Source of the DNA: Micrococcales bacterium UBA7472
GTDB taxonomy: Bacteria > Actinomycetota > Actinomycetes > Actinomycetales > Microbacteriaceae
DNA length: 8,998 nt
Direction: 5' to 3'
Assembly (NCBI GenBank): GCA_002478545.1
Contig: DLOY01000045.1
Coordinates: 335-9,332 of the forward strand
In this document: positions 1 to 7,700 of the stretch, in pieces
Layout: each line of letters begins with the position of its first letter
Position numbering within the stretch: position 1 is the stretch's first letter
The notes under the pieces: model-generated
Databases searched by the model: none
Told to the model about the DNA's origin: nothing
Seen by the model: only the letters and a program-made list of their open reading frames with translations
Made by a program: the position numbers and the translations under genes

Positions 1-548
1 GCCGAGAACAGCATGGTCTGGCGCTCTGCCGGCGTGTAGGCAAATAGCTTCTCGACGTCGGGCAAGAAGCCAAGGTCGAGCATTTCATCAGCCTCGTCCA
101 AGACCATGAACTTGATCTTTGATAGGTCAAGTAGTTTCTGCTTCGAAAGGTCAATGAGACGACCCGGAGTTCCAACCACAACCTGAGCACCGCGCTTGAG
201 TGCCGCAACCTGTCCCTCGTAGGCCTTGCCACCGTAAATAGCAACAACCTCGGTGACTCGGTTGCTGCAGGCAATTTCCAGGTCAGAAGCGACCTGAATT
301 GCCAGCTCTCTGGTTGGCACTACCACAAGTGCTTGAACACCTGGTCCGGGCTCAAGCCCGAGGGATTGGATTAGCGGCAATCCAAAGCCCAAAGTCTTGC
401 CGGTTCCCGTCTTTGCTTGACCGATGACATCAGTGCCAGATAACGCAATCGGAATGGCTTGTTGCTGAATTGGGAATGGAGTTGTGATTCCTCTGGAATC
501 TAAAGCATCACAAATGTCTTGGTCGATGCCTAGTTGATGAAAAGTCAA
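1..548 (-). CDS. DEAD-box RNA helicase, N-terminal part (cut by window edge)
   Basis: ATP-dependent RNA helicase of the DEAD-box family, expected in RNA unwinding, ribosome assembly or mRNA turnover in the cytoplasm. About 182 codons of the first RecA-like domain are visible. In order they show the Q motif (PFPIQ, residues ~24-28), Walker A AKTGTGKT (~45-52), motif Ia PTRELA (~78-83), TPGR (~127-130), and DEAD (~151-154). The edge falls inside motif III (FSA of SAT). The rest of domain 1, domain 2 and any tail are missing. The best start is TTG, giving MTFHQLGID, with GGAGAG about 4 bases upstream (~553-558). No ATG, GTG or TTG in this frame occurs again before Walker A. My reading of the A-run lengths at 540-552 is uncertain by one base, and one extra base would put this TTG out of frame. 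It is divergent from the ferritin-like gene. The neighbourhood resembles M. tuberculosis rhlE (Rv3211), but the fragment is too short to settle the subfamily. Confidence 0.93.
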   Translation of the reverse strand, partial: MTFHQLGIDQDICDALDSRGITTPFPIQQQAIPIALSGTDVIGQAKTGTGKTLGFGLPLIQSLGLEPGPGVQALVVVPTRELAIQVASDLEIACSNRVTEVVAIYGGKAYEGQVAALKRGAQVVVGTPGRLIDLSKQKLLDLSKIKFMVLDEADEMLDLGFLPDVEKLFAYTPAERQTMLFS

Positions 549-601
549 AAATCTCTCCGATGATTGTTTGAGCGAGCTCCGAATGAGCGTCGGCTCAGCT
601 A

Positions 602-616
602 TAAGCTTTTGGTGTG
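602..616 (+). promoter_or_regulatory. Putative -10 box and leaderless start of the ferritin-like gene
   Basis: TAAGCT at 602-607 fits the actinobacterial -10 pattern TANNNT. It is followed by six bases and then GTG at 614, where transcription would be expected to begin. No Shine-Dalgarno sequence precedes the GTG, and no good -35 is visible. The TAA of the box is an in-frame stop, so GTG 614 is the first possible start. The adnA and phosphotransferase genes show the same spacing. This is inference from sequence only. Confidence 0.5.
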
Positions 617-1360
617 CTGGATTGGTTCCGAAGAATACGTAAGGTTTCTCAGAAACTTACGCTTCCGTCTCGCGACGCCTCGATGGGGCGCAGTCAAGTC
701 CAGCTCAACCCTCAAAAGCTTACTCCCAGACCTGAGATTTATCTGGGACAACTTTCCTATCTGACGCTTCGAGCGAGCGAACTGCTGGAGCACGACTCCC
801 ACTTTGCTCCATCCAAAGAACTGCAGATGAAGCAGCTCAAGCTCTCCAAGCTTTACCAATCACGCCACAAGGAACTTTCGCACCTTCTTGCTAGCCTCGG
901 GGGAGCGGTGGATCAAGAGGATCTTCACGCCACTCGGATTGACGACATGATTCGCTTCACGCAGGGAGTTGGTTGGCACGAGTCAACAATTCGTTTTTAT
1001 TTGCTGTGGGGAATGCTCGAGCAATCCGCAAAGGCAGTAGCCAAAGGACTTCCAGCCAGTCTTCGGTCGAAGGTCACTGCTCAGCTTGGTTCAGAGCTTG
1101 AGCAATTTTGCTCCGAGGCGCTTAGTTTGGAATTGCAAAAGCGACCAGATCTCGCGTCGGTTCTCGCTATGTATGGCAGATCGGTCGTTGCCGATGGCCT
1201 GCTGGAGGTCAGAAACTCCGTGGATATCTCTAAGTTGACCATTCAGCAGGGCTCAAACGAAGATTCCGCGGCTTTCGCGTTTAGAGCGATAGAGCCATTT
1301 GTCTCTGAGCTCGTGGCAGCTCACTCGGCGAGAATGGACCGGTTAGGCCTTACCGCTTAG
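614..1360 (+). CDS. Ferritin-like fold protein (MiaE-like family)
   Basis: A 248-residue, largely helical protein that I place in the actinobacterial ferritin-like family related to tRNA-(ms2io6A) hydroxylase MiaE. M. tuberculosis Rv3210c is the family member I would compare it with. Supporting features are YLGQLSYLTL (~43-52), a long helical body, the WHE motif (~121-123) and the C-terminal AAHSARMDRLGLTA, which resembles the conserved end of Microbacteriaceae homologues. Candidate metal ligands are E56, H85, H122 and E123, but I cannot confirm a full di-iron set, so enzymatic activity is unproven. There is no signal peptide or membrane segment, so it is probably cytoplasmic. The start is GTG: an in-frame TAA lies 12 bases upstream and nothing else intervenes. 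The 3' end overlaps the convergent membrane-protein gene by 18 bases. The substrate is unknown, and tRNA hydroxylation should not be assumed. Confidence 0.85.
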   Translation: MLDWFRRIRKVSQKLTLPSRDASMGRSQVQLNPQKLTPRPEIYLGQLSYLTLRASELLEHDSHFAPSKELQMKQLKLSKLYQSRHKELSHLLASLGGAVDQEDLHATRIDDMIRFTQGVGWHESTIRFYLLWGMLEQSAKAVAKGLPASLRSKVTAQLGSELEQFCSEALSLELQKRPDLASVLAMYGRSVVADGLLEVRNSVDISKLTIQQGSNEDSAAFAFRAIEPFVSELVAAHSARMDRLGLTA

Positions 1361-1642
1361 GCGGATTCGCTCCAGCTCAGCATTCTCTTCGCTCTCGCGC
1401 TTTGAGTCCAGGTATCGAATTGCAAAGAAGGTAGCAGCTGGCATGCCCAGCATCACGATGAACCAGATCCACGCCTCTTCATAGCGGAATCCGAACCAGG
1501 TCAGGATTAGCCAAAGTGCCGAACCCGCCACCACTGAAACCCCCAGTGGGACCAGCTTTCCGAGGCGGCCTGAAGGCGGCAAGACGAACGGAGTAACCAG
1601 GGCCAGAATGCCCGCGTAAATTGCAATTACTAAAAGCTCCAT
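1343..1642 (-). CDS. Small integral membrane protein, three predicted helices
   Basis: A 99-residue protein with three hydrophobic stretches: residues ~3-21 (LLVIAIYAGILALVTPFVL), ~32-51 and ~56-77. A charged tail follows from ~79 to the end, rich in Glu and Arg. No family-specific motif is recognised and no function is proposed. Its ATG overlaps the TAA of the DUF3107 gene in a TAATG arrangement, so the two are almost certainly one transcript with coupled translation. This makes a promoter or ribosome binding site of its own unnecessary. It converges on the ferritin-like gene with an 18-base overlap of coding ends. The coding call rests on the hydrophobic pattern, the exact stop-start coupling and the absence of a better gene in this interval. 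Confidence 0.8.
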   Translation of the reverse strand: MELLVIAIYAGILALVTPFVLPPSGRLGKLVPLGVSVVAGSALWLILTWFGFRYEEAWIWFIVMLGMPAATFFAIRYLDSKRESEENAELERIRLSGKA

Positions 1643-1866
1643 TAGGCGATGAACCCCACTGGTCTGGCCTTCTCGGCACCAATCTCAACGAATGCAATCT
1701 GAGAGGTTGGGATCAAGATCGTCTTCCCCTTCTCATCCTGCAAGCTAATAAGCGGCTGGCCGGATTCAACTGCCTTTGCGATAGAAGCGGTGAGCTCTGC
1801 AGCCGATTGCTTGGACTCGAAACTTAGGTCTCGAGGAGATTGGGTAATGCCGATTCGAACTTCCAT
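1642..1866 (-). CDS. DUF3107 family protein
   Basis: A 74-residue protein matching the actinobacterial DUF3107 family, which includes M. tuberculosis Rv3208A (TB9.4). The start MEVRIGITQSPRDLSFES, the central hydrophobic segment (TILIPTSQIAFVEIG, ~49-63) and the short C-terminal end ARPVGFIA fit that family in length and layout. The family's role is unknown. It is a small soluble domain without catalytic motifs that I can see. The ATG is well supported by a strong GGAGGA four bases upstream. It is divergent from adnA across a 62-bp gap and is followed directly by the membrane-protein gene through the overlapping TAATG. Its place beside adnA and the ferritin-like gene repeats the mycobacterial neighbourhood, but that does not show a shared function. 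Confidence 0.9.
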   Translation of the reverse strand: MEVRIGITQSPRDLSFESKQSAAELTASIAKAVESGQPLISLQDEKGKTILIPTSQIAFVEIGAEKARPVGFIA

Positions 1867-1870
1867 GATT

Positions 1871-1876
1871 TCCTCC
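1871..1876 (-). promoter_or_regulatory. Strong ribosome binding site of the DUF3107 gene
   Basis: On the minus strand GGAGGA lies 4 bases from the ATG. It is the clearest Shine-Dalgarno sequence in the window. It fixes the start of the DUF3107 gene and contrasts with the three GTG-started genes nearby, which have none. Confidence 0.85.
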
Positions 1877-1883
1877 AGCCATA

Positions 1884-1889
1884 AGGTTA
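1884..1889 (-). promoter_or_regulatory. Possible -10 box of the DUF3107/membrane-protein unit
   Basis: TAACCT on the minus strand fits TANNNT. Transcription starting 6-7 bases later would leave the GGAGGA site at or very near the mRNA 5' end. No convincing -35 is seen at 16-18 bases. It sits back to back with the adnA promoter, with a small palindrome between. The support is weak. Confidence 0.3.
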
Positions 1890-1890
1890 C

Positions 1891-1926
1891 GACAAGAAAT
1901 TGTCACCCTCTGCAAATAGATTGTCA
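1891..1926. repeat. Palindrome and ATTGTCA direct repeat in the divergent control region
   Basis: GACAAGAAATTGTC at 1891-1904 is a perfect inverted repeat with 5-base arms and a 4-base centre. ATTGTCA occurs at 1899-1905 and again at 1920-1926, offset by 21 bases or about two helical turns. The first copy contains the -35-like element of the adnA promoter and the second runs up to its start codon. They may be operator half-sites or a byproduct of the promoter element. They are seen in the sequence, but their function is inferred. Confidence 0.4.
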
Positions 1927-1931
1927 GGGTG
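1900..1931 (+). promoter_or_regulatory. Putative RecA-NDp / PafBC-type DNA-damage promoter of adnAB, leaderless
   Basis: TTGTCACCC (1900-1908), eight bases, then TAGATT (1917-1922) match the layout of the actinobacterial RecA-NDp motif TTGTCAGTG-N8-TAGNNT. That motif is known for LexA-independent damage induction through PafBC. The first six bases and the TAGNNT box match exactly, while GTG is CCC here. The gap between hexamers is 11 bases, far from the usual 17, which is typical of this promoter type and unlikely for an ordinary one. Six bases after the -10 comes the GTG start of adnA at 1929, with no Shine-Dalgarno sequence, so the mRNA is probably leaderless. Control of a break-resection enzyme by a damage promoter makes biological sense. 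No binding or expression evidence is available here. Confidence 0.7.
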
Positions 1932-4757
1932 CTGAAAATCCCTCGCCCCACTCTTGCTGACCTCGGTGGTCTCACGCGCGGTGAGAGCTACTGCGTCATT
2001 GGTGCACCGGGAACAGGCAAAACCTCGGCACTGATTGGGCTTGTTCTAGAACTAGAAAAGGTTCACTCACCAGAACAGATTTTGGTCCTCACAGCCTCGA
2101 GGCAGCAGGCCTCAAGGCTCAGGGATCAGATCGCATTGGCAAGCGAGAAGGCAAGCTCAAAACCGAGGGCTCAATCGGTGACAGGCTTTGCATACAGTGC
2201 CCTCCAAGGGTCTGGCCTGGATTCAAGACTTCTAACCGGAGCAATGCAGGAGCGGATTCTTCGGCGCTTGGTTACTGAAAACGAGCAGGCGCTGCGCCAG
2301 GTCGGACTGAACTCAAAATCAACTCAACTCGCAGCCTTTATCCAGGAGCTTCGAGACTTGCTGCAGGTGGTGTTGGATTACGAGTTGGCAACACATGATC
2401 TGGTAAGAATGCAAACCGAATTCCCCAAGCTGAAGCTCGGTGCACTGCTGGTTATCTTTGAGAAATACCTTGAGGTTCTCAGAGCTGAGAATTTGGTTGA
2501 TCCAAGCACACTGCTTACCCGCGCCGCACAGCTTCCCTTCGGACACGCAGTTGTCTTGGTGGATGACGCTCAAGAGTTCTCGACTGCTGGTCTCAAACTA
2601 CTTGAAAAGCTGCTCGACCAAAGTGGCGGGGTAATTTTCGGGGATCCCGACTCGGGAACTCAGGGTTATCGCGCTGCAGAACCGGGTAGCTTCCTGACTT
2701 TGGCCCAAAATCGGCTGTATCTCTCAGAACTTAAATCAGCGATGGCAAACTCAGGGCTGTTGCAAAAACTGAGTTCAAGATTGCCCACCGCAGGCGCTGG
2801 CCCGCAACGGTCGGTTTTCAAAGCAACCGACGAAGTGAGTGCCCTAATCTTCGATGGCACATCCGCAGAGGCAGACTATCTGGCCACACAGCTCAGAAGA
2901 ATGCGACTAGAGCAAAATGTGCCATTTGCAGAAATGGCTGTAGTTGTCAGAACGCGATCTCAGGTCGAGCAGGTAGCAAAAGATCTCGCGCTTAGAAATG
3001 TTCCAATCTCAGTCCAAGGTTTGGCTGAGCCGCTATCTAGGAATCAGCTCAGTCGAGCAATTCTCGACTTTGCCTCTTTGATTACTCGGGATCCGAATCG
3101 AGAGCTACTGACCGCCATCCTGCAATCGAGTCTGTTTTCTCTGAATCCAATCCAGACCAAGCGACTTGACCGATTTCTAGTTCATCACTTCGGTCTCAGG
3201 CTAGATGCTGCTTGGGCGGAGGCGTTCGAGATGGGTGTCGAGCTCGACAGCTTTGAGGCTCGAGCGCTGAATCGACTGGTCGACCTGATTCGCAAGCTTC
3301 GCGGCATGCAATCAGGTTCCGCTCACCAAGTGATGAGTGAGATTTTCAATCTGGCACCCAAGTCTCTAGGTGAGCAGTCAAGGTCAAGAGCTGCCATAGC
3401 TGCTGCTACCAATAGGGATCTAGATGCCGTTATGCGACTTTTCGTAGCGGCTATCCGATTCGATCAACAGGGTGGTCAAGTCGCGGACTTCGTGACCGAG
3501 CAGCTTGATCAGAGAGTGGTCGAGGACGCACTTTTCTCTCGGGCTAGCGCTGATGCCGTGAGCATTTTGACTCCTAGTGCCCTAACCGGTCAAAGGTTCG
3601 AGGTCGTCGCACTCCCTAGGCTTCAGGATGGTATTTGGCCCAACCTAAAGCTGCGCAACTCGATGCTGGGAGCTGGGTCAATTCGGAGCTATTTGGCTGG
3701 TCGACTTTCAGCTCCGACAGATTCTGTGCGGTCCGAACTCGCGGATGAGCTAAGACTGTTTTACAAGGCCGCAGCTGCCGCAAGAACCTCACTACTGATT
3801 AGCGCCATGCAATCAGAGGACGAGCAGCCATCACAGTTTCTGACCATGGCCGCGGCGAATTTGAGCTCGTTCGAGGGCGTGATCGAGTTTGATTTGCGAA
3901 AGTTGGTCGGGCGACTTCGACAGCGACTCGCAGCTGGGGACCAAAGCGCCGCAGGCATGTTGGCCCTGCTCGCTCTGGCTGATGTCCCAGGCTCACAGCC
4001 GTCCAACTGGCATGGCATTTTGGAACCATCCTCCAACCAGCCGATTTTCCGCGAGGACGAGGACGTTAGCTTGAATGCCTCATCTTTGGATGCCTTCGAG
4101 AAATGCCCAATCCATTGGTTCGTGCAGACCTTCGCGGTGGGTCGAAAGAGTTTCCAAGCAAATATCGGAACCTTGCTGCACAAGGCACTAGAACTGGCAA
4201 CCGCACCTGGTGATATTCAGACTTACGTAGAGTCCAATTGGCACGAACTGGAGTTTGAAATGGGGTGGCAAGAGCGCTCGGAGCGACAGAGGGCGATGGA
4301 GATGGCTGCGCTGCTGGCCGAATACTTAGCCTCGGCCCCAACTCTGGTATCAGCTGAGGAAGGCTTCGAAATTGAAGTAGGACGACTCAGAATCGGAGGA
4401 AAGATCGATCGGGTTGAGGCGACGCCAGATGGCTTAGAAGTGGCCGACCTAAAGACCGGTAAGAGCTTGCCAGATGCCAAAGCCAGCAAGCAGTTGGCTG
4501 TGTATCAACTCGCAGTAAGTAAGAAACATCCAGACAAGAAGGTGCTGGGAGCAAAGTTAGTGTCGGTCGGAACCGGAAAACTGAGAATCGCGAAACAGGA
4601 CCAGCTGGATGAATCTGCACTGTTTGAGCTACAGGCGTCGTTCTCCAAGTTCGAGTTAGCTACTTCTGCCGACCAGCTAATCGCAAGAGTCTCCGAACAC
4701 TGCAGCGCAGATTCGGATTGCTCTCTGTTGCTAGCTAAGGCGGTGCATAGTGCCTAA
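1929..4757 (+). CDS. adnA: AdnA subunit of the AdnAB helicase-nuclease
   Basis: A 942-residue subunit of the actinobacterial motor-nuclease that resects DNA double-strand breaks, acting on DNA ends as a heterodimer with AdnB. The N-terminal UvrD-like motor has Walker A GAPGTGKT (25-32), a motif II written DDAQ (212-215) rather than DExQ, GDPD (238-241), and degenerate motifs V (~546-572) and VI (~606-623). The TRAR of motif VI is AAAR, so the expected arginine finger is Ala617. The C-terminal RecB-type nuclease looks intact: H751, D827 (GGKIDRVE), D840 and K842 (VADLKTGK), Q855 and Y859. Cysteines 726, 925 and 931 fit an iron-sulfur pattern that lacks one member. It is somewhat shorter than M. 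tuberculosis AdnA. The start is GTG, and the in-frame TAG at 1917 excludes anything longer. Its last 8 bases overlap adnB. Naming follows gene order and the weaker motor. Confidence 0.9.
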   Translation: MLKIPRPTLADLGGLTRGESYCVIGAPGTGKTSALIGLVLELEKVHSPEQILVLTASRQQASRLRDQIALASEKASSKPRAQSVTGFAYSALQGSGLDSRLLTGAMQERILRRLVTENEQALRQVGLNSKSTQLAAFIQELRDLLQVVLDYELATHDLVRMQTEFPKLKLGALLVIFEKYLEVLRAENLVDPSTLLTRAAQLPFGHAVVLVDDAQEFSTAGLKLLEKLLDQSGGVIFGDPDSGTQGYRAAEPGSFLTLAQNRLYLSELKSAMANSGLLQKLSSRLPTAGAGPQRSVFKATDEVSALIFDGTSAEADYLATQLRRMRLEQNVPFAEMAVVVRTRSQVEQVAKDLALRNVPISVQGLAEPLSRNQLSRAILDFASLITRDPNRELLTAILQSSLFSLNPIQTKRLDRFLVHHFGLRLDAAWAEAFEMGVELDSFEARALNRLVDLIRKLRGMQSGSAHQVMSEIFNLAPKSLGEQSRSRAAIAAATNRDLDAVMRLFVAAIRFDQQGGQVADFVTEQLDQRVVEDALFSRASADAVSILTPSALTGQRFEVVALPRLQDGIWPNLKLRNSMLGAGSIRSYLAGRLSAPTDSVRSELADELRLFYKAAAAARTSLLISAMQSEDEQPSQFLTMAAANLSSFEGVIEFDLRKLVGRLRQRLAAGDQSAAGMLALLALADVPGSQPSNWHGILEPSSNQPIFREDEDVSLNASSLDAFEKCPIHWFVQTFAVGRKSFQANIGTLLHKALELATAPGDIQTYVESNWHELEFEMGWQERSERQRAMEMAALLAEYLASAPTLVSAEEGFEIEVGRLRIGGKIDRVEATPDGLEVADLKTGKSLPDAKASKQLAVYQLAVSKKHPDKKVLGAKLVSVGTGKLRIAKQDQLDESALFELQASFSKFELATSADQLIARVSEHCSADSDCSLLLAKAVHSA

Positions 4758-7700
4758 GTATTCTGCTCAGCAGGTCTATTCAGTTCTTGGACATCACACC
4801 CTGACCCCCGAGCAGGTAAGCGCGGTAGAGGGGGCATCAACTCAGGACCCGACCCTGGTTATCGCGGGTGCCGGGAGCGGAAAGACCGAATTGATGTCAG
4901 TCCGCATCCTGTATCTCGTCGCCAATGAACTTGCCTTACCAGAGGAGATTCTTGGCCTCACCTTTACCAAAAAGGCAGCGAGTGAACTATCAGCGAGAGT
5001 GCTCAAGGCGCTGTTTCGACTTCGCGAGAGCGAGATGTGGCCTCAGAACCTGGAACAAGATTTCTTGCCACCCAAGATAGCCACCTATAACTCTTTCGGT
5101 AATGAGGTCTTCAGACAGTTCGCTCTGGAGGTCGGGCTTGAACCCGATGCCCAGGTGCTTGGCGCGTCAAGTGCCGTTGGATTGGCTAGGGAGTTGCTAA
5201 GGCGACTAAATCTGGATGACCACCCCGAATTGGGCGACTGGGACAAAACCGCTGGCTATCTCACAGAGAAGCTTTTATCGATGGTGCAAGAGATCACTGA
5301 CAATCAGACCTCCTCGCAGGCCGTCCGGCGAGCGCTCGCTGAATTTGAAGAACATGTATCGGCGTTGCCGAAGACTGAGGGTGGGTCGATGGAGCGTTTC
5401 GCCTACACCCAGGGATTTTTAGCCGATGCAGCAGTGAATCAGTTGCTAGCTGGCTTGGCGGAGCGTTTTATCGAGCTGAAAAAAGAGCGCAATCTGGTGG
5501 ACTACGCAGATCAAGTTTCGCTGGCGCTTGAGGCAACGACCAGGTCTGAGATCGAGCTGCCATTCAAGTTCGTGATGCTGGATGAATATCAAGACACCTC
5601 AGCAATTCAGGTCCGTTTCCTTGCTGAGTTATTCAGGGGTAAGCCAGTAATGGCGGTGGGGGACCCTAATCAAGCAATCTATGGATTCCGCGGAGCGAGT
5701 GCTGCAAACCTGATTAGCTTTTTTGAGGACTTTGGCTCGGGTGAGACTCTCTCGCTCAGCACCTGTTGGCGATCAACGGAGCAAATCGTCGAGGTGGCAA
5801 ACTTCACCGCGGCATCCTTAGCAAGCCCCGGTCTCGATCAAATTAAACTGCGCGCGGTCAAATCGGGACTTCCAGTCTCAGCAACATTCCACCAGGACAT
5901 CTACTCAGAGGCCCAAGCTGCCGCTAGCTACTTCGCCAAGAACCTAAAGGATCAATCTGGAGCCCTACTAACCAGAACTAAGTCGCAAATGGGAATCTTT
6001 GTGACCGCTCTCGAGCAGCAAGGGGTTCCAGTGGAGGTCAGTGGACTCTCCGGCTTGATTGAAATACCTGAGGTTGTCGACCTAATCGCGCTGCTCAAGG
6101 TGCTCTCAAGCGCTGACGCATCGGTTGAGCTAATTCGGCTTCTAGTCTCCCCAAAGTGGCGAATCGGTCTCCGGGACATCGCCAAGCTCGGTGAGCTGGC
6201 CAAGCGGCTAACAAGAATCAGGCCAGAGGCCGATTCGGCAAATGAAGTCACATTGATAGAGGCCTTAGATTCACTACGTTTTGAGGGAGCTCACAACCAC
6301 AGTGAAATCAGCGAGGCCGGGCTTGCGAGAATGCGACAGGCGGCATTGCTGCTGCACAAGTTGCGCAGCACGCCATCCCTCTCGATTACCGAATTGGCAT
6401 GGCTTGGAGTTCGAGAACTAGAGATAGACATCGAGCTCTACGCCAAGTCCAAGGCAGCAAACCCGCTTAGGCACCTAGAGCAGTTCATTGAACGCCTCAG
6501 CGAATACGAGGCTGCGACTTTGCGTCCGAGTTTGAGCGGGTTGATGCAATGGCTCGAATATGCCCTCGAGCACGACAGTTTTGAACTTCCCAAGAGTGGC
6601 TCAAAAAAAGGTGTCGTTCAGATCATGTCCGTTCATGCCTCCAAGGGCTTGGAATGGGATTTAGTTTGGGTGGCCCAGCTGGTCCAGGGAGCATTCCCGA
6701 TCGATGGTAAGGATTCCAAGGGCTGGCTCACAGCAGGCAAAGTCCCCTACTGGCTGCGGGCTGATGCCAAAGTCTTGCCGCAGTTCGAATACCGTGCAGC
6801 CCGAACGCAAAAGCAGCTGAACGAGCAGTTCTCCGATTTCAAAGATGCCGTCAGGTCTCGAGCGCTCTTGGAAGAAAGGCGCTTGGCCTATGTGGCATTC
6901 ACCAGGGCCGCGAAAGAATTGACCCTGAGCGGCTCTTACTACAAACCTGGAGCGCAGAAACCCAAACCGCCCTCGGCATTCTTGATTGAATTGAGAGAAG
7001 CTGGTCTGGTTGATTTTGAGCTAGCAAAGCCGTTGGAGAGTAATCCTCTCGACGCCGTCGCAGAAGTTGCGAGCTGGCCGGCATTTGAGTCCAACTCAGC
7101 GTTACTGCAGCTAGCTGATTTGGTAGCGGTCAAGCCTGATGCATCCCCTTCACATGAGCTCGCCCTGCTTTTTGAAGAACGTCAACGAAATCGAGCCAGT
7201 CAAGGCCCCTGGATTCCTGTGCGAATTTCGGTGTCGAACCTGGTTCGCTTTTTGGAGGATCCAGAGACTTTCTTGGCGGAGCTCTCTCGCCCGATGCCAC
7301 CGATTTATTCTGATTACGCGCAGCGGGGAACTGAATTTCACTCGGCCATTGAGTCGATTTTGCTGGATCAGGATGTTGCCCCACTTGACGATGATCTGAC
7401 GCCTTTAGTTGATCAGTTCAAGAATTCCAGATTCGCAAAGCTTCAGCCTGAATTTGTTGAACAGACGATCGAGTTTGTTCTGGCAGGTCATGTGGTGGTC
7501 TGCAAATTGGATGCAGTTTTCTTTGATGGTTACCAGTACGAAATTGTCGACTGGAAGTCAGGATCGATGCCCAGTGGCGAGGACCTCGAATCTAGGAAGG
7601 TCCAACTAGCGCTTTACCGAATAGCTTTGTCAAAGTGGCTCGGTGTTCCACCAGAGCGGATTAGAGCTTGTTTCTATTACGCGGCGGATGATGTGGAGTT

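Noticed and set aside
570..596. Two small GAGC...GCTC inverted repeats (570-579 and 585-596) between the divergent DEAD-box and ferritin-like genes
   Set aside because: The arms are only four bases, within a short region rich in GAGC. This is compatible with chance, and no known operator matches.
564..764. Open frame from TTG at 564 on the plus strand overlapping the ferritin-like start
   Set aside because: It runs out of frame through the ferritin-like gene, shows no recognisable protein character and has no binding site. It is a shadow frame.
1353..1364. CCGC-TTAG-GCGG hairpin where the ferritin-like and membrane-protein genes converge
   Set aside because: A four-base stem with no T-tract is too weak to call a terminator, though its place between two convergent genes is suggestive.
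1921..1943. Second RecA-NDp-like half, TTGTCAGGG at 1921
   Set aside because: No TAGNNT follows after eight bases (the position reads ATCCCT), and the element would lie within the start of adnA, so it is not a second promoter of this type.
3761..4183. 140-codon minus-strand open frame inside adnA, and several similar frames across adnA and adnB
   Set aside because: They lie antisense to well-supported helicase and nuclease motifs, lack binding sites, and have the Ser/Arg/Pro-rich composition typical of antisense shadows.
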